A stretch of 64,000 nucleotides of DNA from NCBI GenBank assembly GCA_017554145.1, contig JAFZIZ010000011.1:50425-114424 (forward strand), read 5' to 3'. Positions 40,711 to 48,097 of this stretch are shown here, in pieces; the first letter of the stretch is position 1; each line of letters begins with the position of its first letter. The translations under genes and the position numbers were made by a program. Source of the stretch: Prevotella sp. GTDB lineage: Bacteria; Bacteroidota; Bacteroidia; Bacteroidales; Bacteroidaceae. A model generated the notes under the pieces. That model had not been told where the DNA came from, searched no databases, and was given only the letters and a program-made list of their open reading frames with translations.

Positions 40711-42677
40711 TTCTGATATCGTTTAATAATACTATAGGCAGTATAGAGTCCCAGTTCTCCGGCTTTCGAGAGGTCGCTGATACCTTCTGCCTGTTGTTTG
40801 TTGGCAATACGGGCAAGTCCACGGTTGTAATATGCCTCTGCCAGATGTCCGTCAAGTTGGATAGCACGAGTATAATCCTCGATGGCATGGGTATAGTCAT
40901 TACGCTGCACGTACACATTACCACGATTATAATAGAGATAGGCACTCTCATTATAGCGTATCGCCTCGGTGAGGTCAGAGAGCACATTGGCAGTCTTCAT
41001 CCGGATATCCGTACCCTGCGAGGCATTGAAATCATTGAGTTTCGACTGGCAGACGGCACGTTGCCAATAAGCCAGTGACGAAGTGGAATCGATTTGCAGG
41101 TAGGTAGACAGGTCTTCGATGGCAGCGTCGAAGTTCTGAATGACGCTATAGGCAACGGCACGCCTCATCAACAACGAGGCAGAACGACGGATATCACGCT
41201 CACGATCGATTTGTCCTGACAGGCTGTCGATATAAGAGAAATAGCGCTTGGTATCCTTCTCGTCCATCGCAGGATTGCTGTTGATGATATATAACGGGTA
41301 CTGTTTGCCCTCAGAGGTATTATACGCCTCCACTTGTTTGTCATAGGCAATATACTGTTTCACCTGGTTCTGCTCATGTTCCATCGACAGTACAAACATC
41401 GGCAGATAGTCGATGGTCACCCTACGGTTCTGTACCCTACCCCTGTAATCGCTCTGGTATTCGTGTTCCACCTCCTGTTCATCCGCCACAGCCAACTGGT
41501 TGTATTTCTCAATATCGAGGTCGCTGCGCTTACGCATCTGCTTCTGCGACAGACGAGGTTGCTTACCACCATAGCGCTTGTCCATCTGTGCCTTCAGGAT
41601 ACGGAACTCATCCATCTCTGCCTGTTTTGCCATCCCCAAACGACGATAACAGGAGGCACGATGCTGCAAACCGAACCAGAAGTTGGGAAACTCCTCGATA
41701 ACCTTCGAATAGTCGCGAATGGCACCACGAAGATTACCTGTATTCTCCAACAACAAAGCGCGATTGAAGAGAGCCATCAGGTTCTCGGGTTCGAGGTTCA
41801 GCACGAAGTCGAAGTCAAGGATGGCACGGTTGTCGTCGCCCACCTGTGCACGCAACAAACCTCGGTTATAATGTGCAAGGAAGTTATTCGGGTCGAGGTC
41901 GAGTGCTATATCATAATCGGCCATCGTGCCTCGCAGGTTGTTCTGGTTGAAACGAGCCACAGCACGGTTGATATAGTTAACCGTCTGTTTGGGTTGAAGG
42001 TGTATGGCCTTATCAAGATATCCCTCACTCTCCTTCCATTCCTCACGCGACAGGCTAATGATAGCACGCTGACTCCACAGACTACCGTCGTAGGGGTCTA
42101 CCTCCAGGCTCTTTTCCAACGCAGCAATTGCCTTGGTAGTGTCTTTCTGCTGCATATACACCTCCGCCTGCATGGCATAGGCAGGGGCATGCTTACTCCA
42201 ACGAGTGATAATGGTATCCAGTTGAAGAAGTGCTGTATCATAGTCTTTATCGTTGATATGACAGAGCACACGGTTGTGCCAAAGACTCTGGTTCTCTGGG
42301 TCGTAACGCAATGCCTGGTTATAGTCTTTGATAGCACCAGAGAAATTTTTCTGGCGGATACGACAGAGTCCTCGCAACTCATACATATTGACGACGTAGG
42401 GGTTGCGCTTGATAGCCTCCGAGCAGTCGGCCTCCGCCCCAGCAAAATCGTCAAGATAGAATTTCGCCACGCCCCGATAGAACCACGGTTCATAGAGATA
42501 AGGCTTGGCAGAGATCGCCTGATTGAAATACTGGATGGAAAGAACGTAATCCTCATAATAAAGCGCAGAGCGCCCTATCATCACCAAGCGATCGGTCTTG
42601 AACTGGGCTCTACAAATTGACAATTGACAATTGACAATTGACAATTGAAGCAAGGCAAACAACAGTAGTTTCTTCAT
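40707..42677 (-). CDS. Secreted TPR protein
   Basis: 656 residues: a signal peptide ([18 protein letters not shown]...RAQ) and at least ten tetratricopeptide repeats in two arrays (YEPWFYRGVAKFYLDDF, NNFLAHYNRGLLRAQVGDD, and after a 130-residue beta-rich middle SAYLYYNRGNVYVQRNDY, AEAYYNRGLARIANK). TPR arrays bind partner proteins. The start overlaps the def stop (TAATG). Unusual: five near-perfect AATTGAC heptamers run through the signal peptide and code for the periodic LQLSIVNCQLSI, so repeat-number change would break the frame. Confidence 0.85.
   Translation of the reverse strand: MKKLLLFALLQLSIVNCQLSICRAQFKTDRLVMIGRSALYYEDYVLSIQYFNQAISAKPYLYEPWFYRGVAKFYLDDFAGAEADCSEAIKRNPYVVNMYELRGLCRIRQKNFSGAIKDYNQALRYDPENQSLWHNRVLCHINDKDYDTALLQLDTIITRWSKHAPAYAMQAEVYMQQKDTTKAIAALEKSLEVDPYDGSLWSQRAIISLSREEWKESEGYLDKAIHLQPKQTVNYINRAVARFNQNNLRGTMADYDIALDLDPNNFLAHYNRGLLRAQVGDDNRAILDFDFVLNLEPENLMALFNRALLLENTGNLRGAIRDYSKVIEEFPNFWFGLQHRASCYRRLGMAKQAEMDEFRILKAQMDKRYGGKQPRLSQKQMRKRSDLDIEKYNQLAVADEQEVEHEYQSDYRGRVQNRRVTIDYLPMFVLSMEHEQNQVKQYIAYDKQVEAYNTSEGKQYPLYIINSNPAMDEKDTKRYFSYIDSLSGQIDRERDIRRSASLLMRRAVAYSVIQNFDAAIEDLSTYLQIDSTSSLAYWQRAVCQSKLNDFNASQGTDIRMKTANVLSDLTEAIRYNESAYLYYNRGNVYVQRNDYTHAIEDYTRAIQLDGHLAEAYYNRGLARIANKQQAEGISDLSKAGELGLYTAYSIIKRYQK
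42615..42648. repeat. AATTGAC heptamer tract in the TPR signal peptide
   Basis: Four full AATTGAC units plus AATTGA, without mismatches. Unit length 7 is not a multiple of 3, so gain or loss of one copy shifts the frame within the signal peptide. Confidence 0.95.
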
Positions 42678-43228
42678 TACCTTTTGGTCTTGTAACCACA
42701 ACGGTAACGTCCTTGAGTGAGTGCGCGTAACTTACTCTTGATAAGTTGCTTACGAAGTGGGGAAACACGGTCGACAAAGACCTTTCCTTCCAGATGGTCG
42801 AACTCATGCTGCATGACACGAGTGAGGTAGCCCTCCACCCATTCATCGTGAGGTTTCATCTCCTCATCCAACCACTGCACACGAATACGCGTGGAACGAA
42901 CCACCTTCTCGTGGATAGCGGGAAGCGACAGGCATCCCTCTTCCATCGATTCCGTCTCAGTATCGTCGTACTCGACAATATGAGGATTGATATACACATG
43001 ACGGAAGCCCTTATACTCAGGCATATCTTCACTAAGCACATCCAAGTCGATAACAACGACACGGATGGACTTGCCAATCTGAGGGGCAGCCAATCCGATA
43101 CCCTCACTCTCCGCCAGCGTCTCCCACATGTCTGCAATCAACTGCTGCAAACCAGGATAGTCGGCAGGAATATCCTCGGCTACCTTGCGGAGCACGGGAT
43201 GTCCATATATATATATTGGTAATACCAC
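42677..43228 (-). CDS. def: Peptide deformylase
   Basis: 183 residues. It removes the formyl group from nascent proteins with a metal ion. The three motifs are [10 protein letters not shown] (about 42-51), EEGCLSLP (about 100) and [14 protein letters not shown] (about 143), which supply Gln, Cys and the two metal histidines. The N-terminus [14 protein letters not shown] is normal, with an (AT)n stretch in the coding region. The stop overlaps the TPR start (TAATG). It follows ruvX by 35 bp, a gap filled with heptamers. Confidence 0.95.
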   Translation of the reverse strand: MVLPIYIYGHPVLRKVAEDIPADYPGLQQLIADMWETLAESEGIGLAAPQIGKSIRVVVIDLDVLSEDMPEYKGFRHVYINPHIVEYDDTETESMEEGCLSLPAIHEKVVRSTRIRVQWLDEEMKPHDEWVEGYLTRVMQHEFDHLEGKVFVDRVSPLRKQLIKSKLRALTQGRYRCGYKTKR

Positions 43229-43234
43229 TTTTTA

Positions 43235-43262
43235 GTTAAGAATTAAGAGATAAGAGATAATA
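43235..43262. repeat. RTTAAGA/GATAAGA heptamer repeat between ruvX and def
   Basis: Four 7-base units (GTTAAGA, ATTAAGA, GATAAGA, GATAATA) that fill most of the ruvX-def gap. Confidence 0.85.
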
Positions 43263-43263
43263 A

Positions 43264-43677
43264 TTATTTTTTGGAGCGGAGATAGTCTTCGAGAATAATC
43301 GTGGCAGAGATTTCATCGACGAGAGCCTTGTCCTGACGGGCTTTCTTCTTCAAGCCTCCGTCAATCATTGCCTGATGGGCTATGACAGACGTAAAACGCT
43401 CGTCGTAATACTCAATGGGAATCTGCGGCATCGCCTTACGCCAACGGTTCACAAACTGTTGCACGCGCTGAAGGTTCTCACTGGGTTGTCCATTGGGTTG
43501 GCGGGGTTCACCTATCACAATACGCTCCACTTCCTCACGACCAACATAGGCATGCAGATATTCGAAGAGCTCTGATGTAGAGACAGTCGCCAACCCACCT
43601 GCGATAATCTGCAAGGGGTCGGTGACTGCCAAACCTGTACGTTTCTTACCGTAATCGATCGATAATATTCGTGCCAC
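43264..43677 (-). CDS. ruvX: Holliday junction resolvase RuvX (YqgF)
   Basis: 137 residues of the RNase H-like YqgF family, with ARILSIDYGKKRTGLAVTDP (the first acidic residue and GxxRxGLAV loop), VIGEPRQPNGQPSE, EYYDERFTSVIAHQ and the closing VDEISATIILEDYL. Family members process Holliday junctions or 16S pre-rRNA 5' ends. It is 16 bp downstream of the SPOR gene and 35 bp upstream of def, in one probable operon. Confidence 0.93.
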   Translation of the reverse strand: MARILSIDYGKKRTGLAVTDPLQIIAGGLATVSTSELFEYLHAYVGREEVERIVIGEPRQPNGQPSENLQRVQQFVNRWRKAMPQIPIEYYDERFTSVIAHQAMIDGGLKKKARQDKALVDEISATIILEDYLRSKK

Positions 43678-43693
43678 GCTCGTATCTCAGCCT

Positions 43694-44221
43694 TTACTGG
43701 GCGTTATAGAGCAACCAAGCACCAGCGTATTTCGACTGCAAATCATTACGACTGGAAGCTGCATCCTCCTTACTATCGAAGGTCGTAGCAATCACACGAT
43801 ACATGACGGGAGTCGTATTGTTGTTGACAACAACCTGTGCATCATAACCAGCACTCTTCAACTGCTCCTGCAAACCAAGAGCGTTTGCTTCCAGAGAGAA
43901 CGAACCTACTACTACGCTAAAGTTCTTCAGACCACTACCGTTAACCAAAGAAACCTTCTCTTGAGTAACCTTCACATTGTCCGTATTGTCAACAACCTGA
44001 GTCTGAGTAGCAGGTTTCTCCTCCAAAGGAACAACAACATTGGTCTCCACTTGTTCTGTCTGAACAACAGGCTGCTGTTGCTGCTGTTGTTGCTGCTGCT
44101 GAATCTCCTCCTGCTGTTTAGCTTTCAAATAAGCCTGCTTGTAGGCACTCTCACTTGATTTACAACTTGTAAAAGCCATTGCCACGCAAATACCTGCGCA
44201 AAATACGATGTACTTCTTCAT
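43694..44221 (-). CDS. SPOR domain lipoprotein
   Basis: 175 residues: lipoprotein signal (KYIVFCAGICVAMAFTSC), a glutamine-rich helix with ten consecutive Gln (about 43-52) encoded by mixed CAG/CAA codons, a proline/valine linker, and a C-terminal SPOR domain (NFSVVVGSFSLEANALGLQEQ, VVVNNNTTPVMYRVIATTF). SPOR domains bind septal peptidoglycan stripped of stems, so a cell-division or wall role is likely. It opens the SPOR-ruvX-def-TPR operon. Confidence 0.88.
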   Translation of the reverse strand: MKKYIVFCAGICVAMAFTSCKSSESAYKQAYLKAKQQEEIQQQQQQQQQQPVVQTEQVETNVVVPLEEKPATQTQVVDNTDNVKVTQEKVSLVNGSGLKNFSVVVGSFSLEANALGLQEQLKSAGYDAQVVVNNNTTPVMYRVIATTFDSKEDAASSRNDLQSKYAGAWLLYNAQ

Positions 44222-44270
44222 TTTTCTATTTCCTTATTTTTAAATTAAACTTGTTTCAAAATATCACCTG

Positions 44271-44278
44271 CGAAATTA
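44271..44278 (-). promoter_or_regulatory. -7 box variant (TAATTTCG) for the SPOR-ruvX-def operon
   Basis: TAATTTCGCAGG on the minus strand, 49 bp before the SPOR ATG. Confidence 0.6.
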
Positions 44279-44394
44279 CAAAATATCGCGCAAATGGAGC
44301 GAAAAAACGTGCATAAAGTTTGTTAAATGAGAAAAAACTAACGTTTTTAACAAAAAAAGTATGTTGTTTTGATGCTAATTTCAAAAACTTTCCA

Positions 44395-44402
44395 TATATT
44401 TG
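44395..44402 (+). promoter_or_regulatory. -7 box (TATATTTG) for the YtxH operon
   Basis: TATATTTGCACA 43 bp before the YtxH ATG. TTTG at 44368-44371 is a possible -33 element at 23-bp spacing. Confidence 0.6.
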
Positions 44403-44445
44403 CACATAGATTCAAGTATATTATTAACTCAAAAACAATACAATT

Positions 44446-44661
44446 ATGAGAAGTTTAGGTTTTTTAGGCGCATTCTTCGGCGGTGCTATTGCCGGTGCAG
44501 TGATTGGTTTATTGCTGGCTCCTGAGAAGGGAGAGGACACCCGTACGAAAATTACGGATGCTGTAGACGATTTCATGAAGAAGCATAACATCAAACTGAG
44601 CCGCAAAGAAGTAAGCGACCTCGTTGACGATATCGCTGACGCAGCCCCTGAAGTAGATTAA
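44446..44661 (+). CDS. YtxH domain membrane protein
   Basis: 71 residues. A glycine-rich hydrophobic N-terminus (LGFLGAFFGGAIAGAVIGLL) is followed by LAPEKGEDTRTKITDAVDDF, the signature of YtxH-type small stress proteins, and an acidic helix ending IADAAPEVD. Membrane-anchored, role unknown. It is the first of three closely spaced genes (gaps 4 and 6 bp), all with membrane or helical character, which suggests a joint envelope function. Confidence 0.88.
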   Translation: MRSLGFLGAFFGGAIAGAVIGLLLAPEKGEDTRTKITDAVDDFMKKHNIKLSRKEVSDLVDDIADAAPEVD

Positions 44662-44665
44662 TCTC

Positions 44666-45016
44666 ATGTTATCGAGCGACCAAAACGTAGAAACCATAGC
44701 GCAATTGGTGGAAATCATCAAGCACTATCTGGGACTTCAGAAGGAATATCTGAAGCTGGATGTGATTGATAAGGTAGTTCGACTGTTGACGTTTTTCGCC
44801 CTTGCCATCGTATTCATCTTAGTGATTGTGGCAGTGGTGACGTATTTCTCGTTTGCTATCGCATTCTGGCTTGCCTCCTACACGGGGACGGCTCTTGCCT
44901 TCCTCGTGGTAGGTGGTATTCATCTGCTGTTGATGATAGTTATCTTCATCTTCCGTAAGAAATGGATTGAGAAGCCGTTGGTTCGTTTCCTCGCCAATCT
45001 TTTATTAAACCAATAA
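44666..45016 (+). CDS. Holin-X-like membrane protein
   Basis: 116 residues. An N-terminal amphipathic helix (VETIAQLVEIIKHYLGLQKE) precedes two membrane segments (LTFFALAIVFILVIVAVVTYF and GTALAFLVVGGIHLLLMIVIF) and a basic tail. This is the layout of the putative 'Holin-X' membrane family (PF07332), often next to YtxH proteins. It is not evidence of a phage here. Middle gene of the trio. Confidence 0.75.
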   Translation: MLSSDQNVETIAQLVEIIKHYLGLQKEYLKLDVIDKVVRLLTFFALAIVFILVIVAVVTYFSFAIAFWLASYTGTALAFLVVGGIHLLLMIVIFIFRKKWIEKPLVRFLANLLLNQ

Positions 45017-45022
45017 TGCCGT

Positions 45023-45307
45023 ATGCTGCCAGTACAGAAGCCCAAACCCGACACTTACACCACGCTCGATGAGATTCGTGAGCGTAAAGACCAGTTGTTG
45101 GAAGAACTCAATGGCGACAACGAACAGTTCACCACCAAGTGGCACCAGTTGTTTGCCCCTCGGGAGTCTTCTACCAAGGCTGAGTTTGTAGGTGGACTGA
45201 TTACGAAGAGTATTACGGCTATTGATGCTTTCTTGGTCGTCAGGAAACTCGTCAAGAACTATGGAAGTCTTTTCGGACTCGGGAAGAAGAAAAAAAAGAA
45301 GAAATAG
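45023..45307 (+). CDS. 94-aa helical protein with poly-lysine tail
   Basis: Residues 10-45 (TYTTLDEIRERKDQLLEEL) predict a charged helix, the middle (AEFVGGLITKSITAIDAFLV) a semi-hydrophobic segment, and the C-terminus ends in seven lysines (GLGKKKKKKK). It shares the operon with the YtxH and Holin-X-like genes. Conserved-type hypothetical; I recognise no named family. Confidence 0.7.
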   Translation: MLPVQKPKPDTYTTLDEIRERKDQLLEELNGDNEQFTTKWHQLFAPRESSTKAEFVGGLITKSITAIDAFLVVRKLVKNYGSLFGLGKKKKKKK

Positions 45308-45316
45308 TCCCCTATC

Positions 45317-46102
45317 CTATTTTATCTCAATGACTTGTCCATCATACGCCATCTGAATATCAGAGGGCAATGAGGCATTGACTTCTGCGTGACGACCAAT
45401 ATCATGACTGGAATGGATCAACCACGTCTGACGGGCTCCTATCAGTCGGGCAAAGTCTACCGCCTCATCCAACGTCTGATGGGAGTGATGGGGCTTTTGA
45501 CGCAGGGCATTGACGATTAAGGTATCCACACCTTGCAGATAATCCAGTTCTCCATCATCAATCGTCTTCATATCCGTGATATAGGCAAATGAGGAATGTG
45601 GAGTGTGGAGTGTGGAATGTATGCGATAACCGAGGATAGGCAGGTTATGGTGCATCACCTCTATCGGCATGATTTCCATATCTCCGATAGTCAGGGGCTC
45701 GTGTTTATGAATCTCATGTAACTGGATGGCAGGAACCCCAGGATAGCGATTTTCTGCAAAACAATACGGCAACATCTGCAGCAATCCCTTACAGGCTTTC
45801 GGGTCGGCATAGACATTGATCTCACCAAACTGACAATAAGGACGGACATCATCCATCCCTCCCATGTGGTCGTAATGGGCATGAGTAATCAGTATTCCGT
45901 CAATCTTACGGAAGGGCTGTGGCATGATTTGCTGACGGAAATCAGGACCACAGTCAATCAGGATACGGGTGGTCTCCGTCTCTATCAACACAGAACAACG
46001 CAATCGTTTGTCGTGCGGATCCGTACTTGTACAGGTATAGCACTGGCAACCAATCGTCGGTACGCCACACGATGTTCCCGTTCCTAAGAAAGTCAGTCTC
46101 AT
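45317..46102 (-). CDS. MBL-fold metallohydrolase (PhnP-like)
   Basis: 261 residues. GTGTSCGVPTIGCQCYTC at the N-terminus and the zinc motif THAHYDHMGGMDDVRPY (about 75) place it in the PhnP/lipoate-protein-ligase-like branch of metallo-beta-lactamase enzymes; GPDFRQQ and WLIHSSHDIGRHAE add ligands. PhnP is a cyclic phosphodiesterase, though the substrate here is unknown. The loop GYRIHSTLHTPHSSFAYITD contains a 7-residue-periodic insert encoded by heptamers. The start overlaps the murB stop (ATGA). Confidence 0.88.
   Translation of the reverse strand: MRLTFLGTGTSCGVPTIGCQCYTCTSTDPHDKRLRCSVLIETETTRILIDCGPDFRQQIMPQPFRKIDGILITHAHYDHMGGMDDVRPYCQFGEINVYADPKACKGLLQMLPYCFAENRYPGVPAIQLHEIHKHEPLTIGDMEIMPIEVMHHNLPILGYRIHSTLHTPHSSFAYITDMKTIDDGELDYLQGVDTLIVNALRQKPHHSHQTLDEAVDFARLIGARQTWLIHSSHDIGRHAEVNASLPSDIQMAYDGQVIEIK
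45591..45618. repeat. GTGGAGT heptamer tract inside the MBL gene
   Basis: Four 7-base units (GAGGAAT, GTGGAGT, GTGGAGT, GTGGAAT) that encode HSTLHTPHSSF, an insert in a surface loop between LGYRI and AYITD. Confidence 0.9.
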
Positions 46103-47106
46103 ATAATATTCACTTCTGGGTGTATCTCTATACCAAACTTCTCTTTGACGTCACGCTGGATAGCCTCACACAAAGCAACTATCTCCTTACCTGTAGCACC
46201 ACCACGATTCACCAATACCAATGCCTGCTTGTCGTGAACACCGGCTCGTCCCATCGACTTACCTTTCCATCCGCATTGGTCAATCATCCAACCAGCAGGA
46301 ATCTTCTCATGTGCCGCATCTACAGTATAATGAGGCATTCCCTCATATTGTGCAGCGAGTTGTTCGTATTTCTCCTTCGTGACGATAGGATTCATGAAGA
46401 AACTACCTGCATTACCCATCACTTTCGGGTCAGGAAGTTTGGCATTACGGATATCAATGATAACCTGTCGCAGTTGTGAGGCAGAAAGATTCACAATCCC
46501 CTTTCGCTCCAGTTCTGCACGGATATTCCCATAGTCGAGGTGAGGTTGGAAAACAGTCTGCATCTGATAGGTGACATGGGTGATGAGATATTGATTCTTC
46601 CACTCCCCTTTGAAACGACTCTGGCGATAAGCATATTCGCACTCCTCGTTCTGGAAGATGCGGATATCACCTGTAGCAATCTCTACAGCCTCTATCTCCG
46701 TGATAAGGTCTTTCACCTCCACCCCATACGCTCCGATATTCTGTACGGCACTTGCTCCTACATCACCAGGTATCAAGGAAAGGTTCTCCGCTCCGTAGAG
46801 TTGATGCTGAACGGCATAGTCAACCACATCATCCCATATTTCTCCGCTACCGCAGATGAGTTGACCTTCGACCTTTGACCTTTGACAATCCTTAATGGCA
46901 GAATGTACTACGATTCCATCAAAGTCCTGCGTCAATAAGAGATTACTACCCCCACCTATTATTATATATGGAAGAGATGACTCACGTAAGATAGCAGCCA
47001 CCTGCTGTGCCTCTTCTATCGACGCATATTCCAAGAAGCGACGACATTTAGCGTCAATGCCGAAGGTATTATGCTGTAAGAGAGAGTAATTGCTGAGATC
47101 CTTCAT
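46099..47106 (-). CDS. murB: UDP-N-acetylmuramate dehydrogenase
   Basis: 335 residues. It reduces UDP-GlcNAc-enolpyruvate with NADPH and FAD. FAD-binding is seen in YIIIGGGSNLLLTQD and ENLSLIPGDVGASAVQNIGA; the catalytic segment GNAGSFFMNPIV and C-terminal GWMIDQCGWKGKSMG follow. The ATG at 47106 (MKDLSNYSLLQHNTFGID) is chosen; a longer frame from 47136 would overlap the DUF4348 gene. The loop KDCQRSKVEGQ is heptamer-encoded. Operon order DUF4348-murB-MBL. Confidence 0.95.
   Translation of the reverse strand: MKDLSNYSLLQHNTFGIDAKCRRFLEYASIEEAQQVAAILRESSLPYIIIGGGSNLLLTQDFDGIVVHSAIKDCQRSKVEGQLICGSGEIWDDVVDYAVQHQLYGAENLSLIPGDVGASAVQNIGAYGVEVKDLITEIEAVEIATGDIRIFQNEECEYAYRQSRFKGEWKNQYLITHVTYQMQTVFQPHLDYGNIRAELERKGIVNLSASQLRQVIIDIRNAKLPDPKVMGNAGSFFMNPIVTKEKYEQLAAQYEGMPHYTVDAAHEKIPAGWMIDQCGWKGKSMGRAGVHDKQALVLVNRGGATGKEIVALCEAIQRDVKEKFGIEIHPEVNII
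46861..46888. repeat. TTGACCT heptamer tract inside murB
   Basis: TTGACCT, TCGACCT, TTGACCT, TTGACAA. Coding strand AGGTCAA, giving KDCQRSKVEGQ in a surface loop before LICGSGEIWDD. Confidence 0.85.
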
Positions 47107-47108
47107 CG

Positions 47109-47948
47109 TCAAGTCACCAGTTTCTCCAGTTTCCACTTCCCACCATCGTGCTTGAAGGTCAGTTCTATCTCCATACCGTTGGCAATACCACGCAGCACGA
47201 AGACCTTCCTTCCTGTCTCTTTCTGAGGTGCTCCATACACGATATTATATATCATTCCAGAAGGAAGTTCTGGCGCAAAAGCCTCCCACGTATCAGGGGT
47301 TATCACTCCTTCCATCTGACTGAAGTCGTCATCAGGGTCGGGACCAACAAATTTCACGTTGTCCATCAGGTGTTTCGACTGATACTCAGGACTGGCGGCA
47401 AACTGCTCGTAGAACTCCAGGAAAGAGGCATTGCGTGATTCGCTCAAAGGCATGTGGACAACCTGTTGTAACATCCATAAACCATTGACGCGATCGAAGA
47501 TATACTGTTTGACAGTCTTCCCATGCAGATAGATCTTCTCCACCACCGCATGCTCGATATTGGTTTCCTTCACTGCCTCCATTTCCTTCTCGCTATCAAA
47601 CAACAAGGTGTAGAAGTCTTGCTTCATGAAGAAATACTCCATCTGCCACTCTCCTTTCTTGAGGTAACTGACTTCATCGCCACGCTTAACGAGCAAAGGG
47701 AACTTGATACGAGAGGATTGCAGGGTGCGATTAGCGGCAAAATTGAAAATGAAATCGTCGAACAGTTCATCTGCTGCCTTGGGTACTGAAGCATCCTCTG
47801 CTATCTCCTCCTCAAGCGATGCGGCAACAGTATCTGCCTGTTGTGTCGAATCGGCAGTCTCCTCTACCTCGCTGCTTCCCGTCTTATTACCTTGACAGGC
47901 GGAAAACAACAGTACTACCACAGAAAAAACAAACCAAAAACGTTTCAT
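47109..47948 (-). CDS. DUF4348 lipoprotein
   Basis: 279 residues with a lipoprotein signal (KRFWFVFSVVVLLFSAC), then an acidic, threonine-rich linker (VEETADSTQQADTVAASLEE) and a domain starting DELFDDFIFNFAANRTLQSS and ending ELTFKHDGGKWKLEKL. I recognise this as the Bacteroidota-restricted DUF4348 family. Function unknown. The murB ATG is 2 bp after its stop, so it heads the operon with murB. Confidence 0.8.
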   Translation of the reverse strand: MKRFWFVFSVVVLLFSACQGNKTGSSEVEETADSTQQADTVAASLEEEIAEDASVPKAADELFDDFIFNFAANRTLQSSRIKFPLLVKRGDEVSYLKKGEWQMEYFFMKQDFYTLLFDSEKEMEAVKETNIEHAVVEKIYLHGKTVKQYIFDRVNGLWMLQQVVHMPLSESRNASFLEFYEQFAASPEYQSKHLMDNVKFVGPDPDDDFSQMEGVITPDTWEAFAPELPSGMIYNIVYGAPQKETGRKVFVLRGIANGMEIELTFKHDGGKWKLEKLVT

Positions 47949-47987
47949 TCTCCACTTATCTGTGAACCACTACTCTCAAATTTGATG

Positions 47988-47995
47988 CAAAGGTA
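47988..47995 (-). promoter_or_regulatory. -7 box (TACCTTTG) for DUF4348-murB-MBL
   Basis: TACCTTTGCATC on the minus strand, 39 bp before the ATG. Its -33 position falls in the AATTGAN heptamer tract. Confidence 0.65.
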
Positions 47996-48001
47996 CAAAA
48001 T

Positions 48002-48029
48002 AATTGAGAATTGACAATTGATAATTGAT
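48002..48029. repeat. AATTGAN heptamer repeat in a divergent promoter
   Basis: AATTGAG, AATTGAC, AATTGAT, AATTGAT between the -7 boxes of the DUF4348 operon and pheS, covering both -33 positions. It shares its word with the TPR signal-peptide tract. Confidence 0.9.
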
Positions 48030-48039
48030 AATTTTTTTG

Positions 48040-48047
48040 TACCTTTG
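48040..48047 (+). promoter_or_regulatory. -7 box (TACCTTTG) for pheS
   Basis: TACCTTTGCACG, identical in the core with the valS promoter, 50 bp before the pheS ATG. Confidence 0.65.
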
Positions 48048-48057
48048 CACGCAAATT

Positions 48058-48092
48058 TTGTAAATCGTCAAATTGTAAATTGTCAAATAGTA
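48058..48092. repeat. ATTGTAA/ATTGTCA heptamer repeat in the pheS leader
   Basis: Five degenerate 7-base units (TTGTAAA, TCGTCAA, ATTGTAA, ATTGTCA, AATAGTA) in the 5' leader of pheS, ending 5 bp before the ATG. Confidence 0.7.
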
Positions 48093-48097
48093 AAAAT

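Noticed and set aside
41334-42620. 428-codon plus-strand frame opposite the TPR gene
   Set aside because: It is a mirror of TPR codons with no promoter, no domains and an unnatural Ile/Val/Leu-rich composition.
44069-44101. Glutamine codon tract in the SPOR gene as a phase switch
   Set aside because: Mixed CAG/CAA codons of unit 3 keep frame; it is a common low-complexity linker.
44666-45016. Prophage holin
   Set aside because: Neighbours are YtxH and housekeeping genes; the Holin-X name is only a fold label, and no other phage gene lies near.
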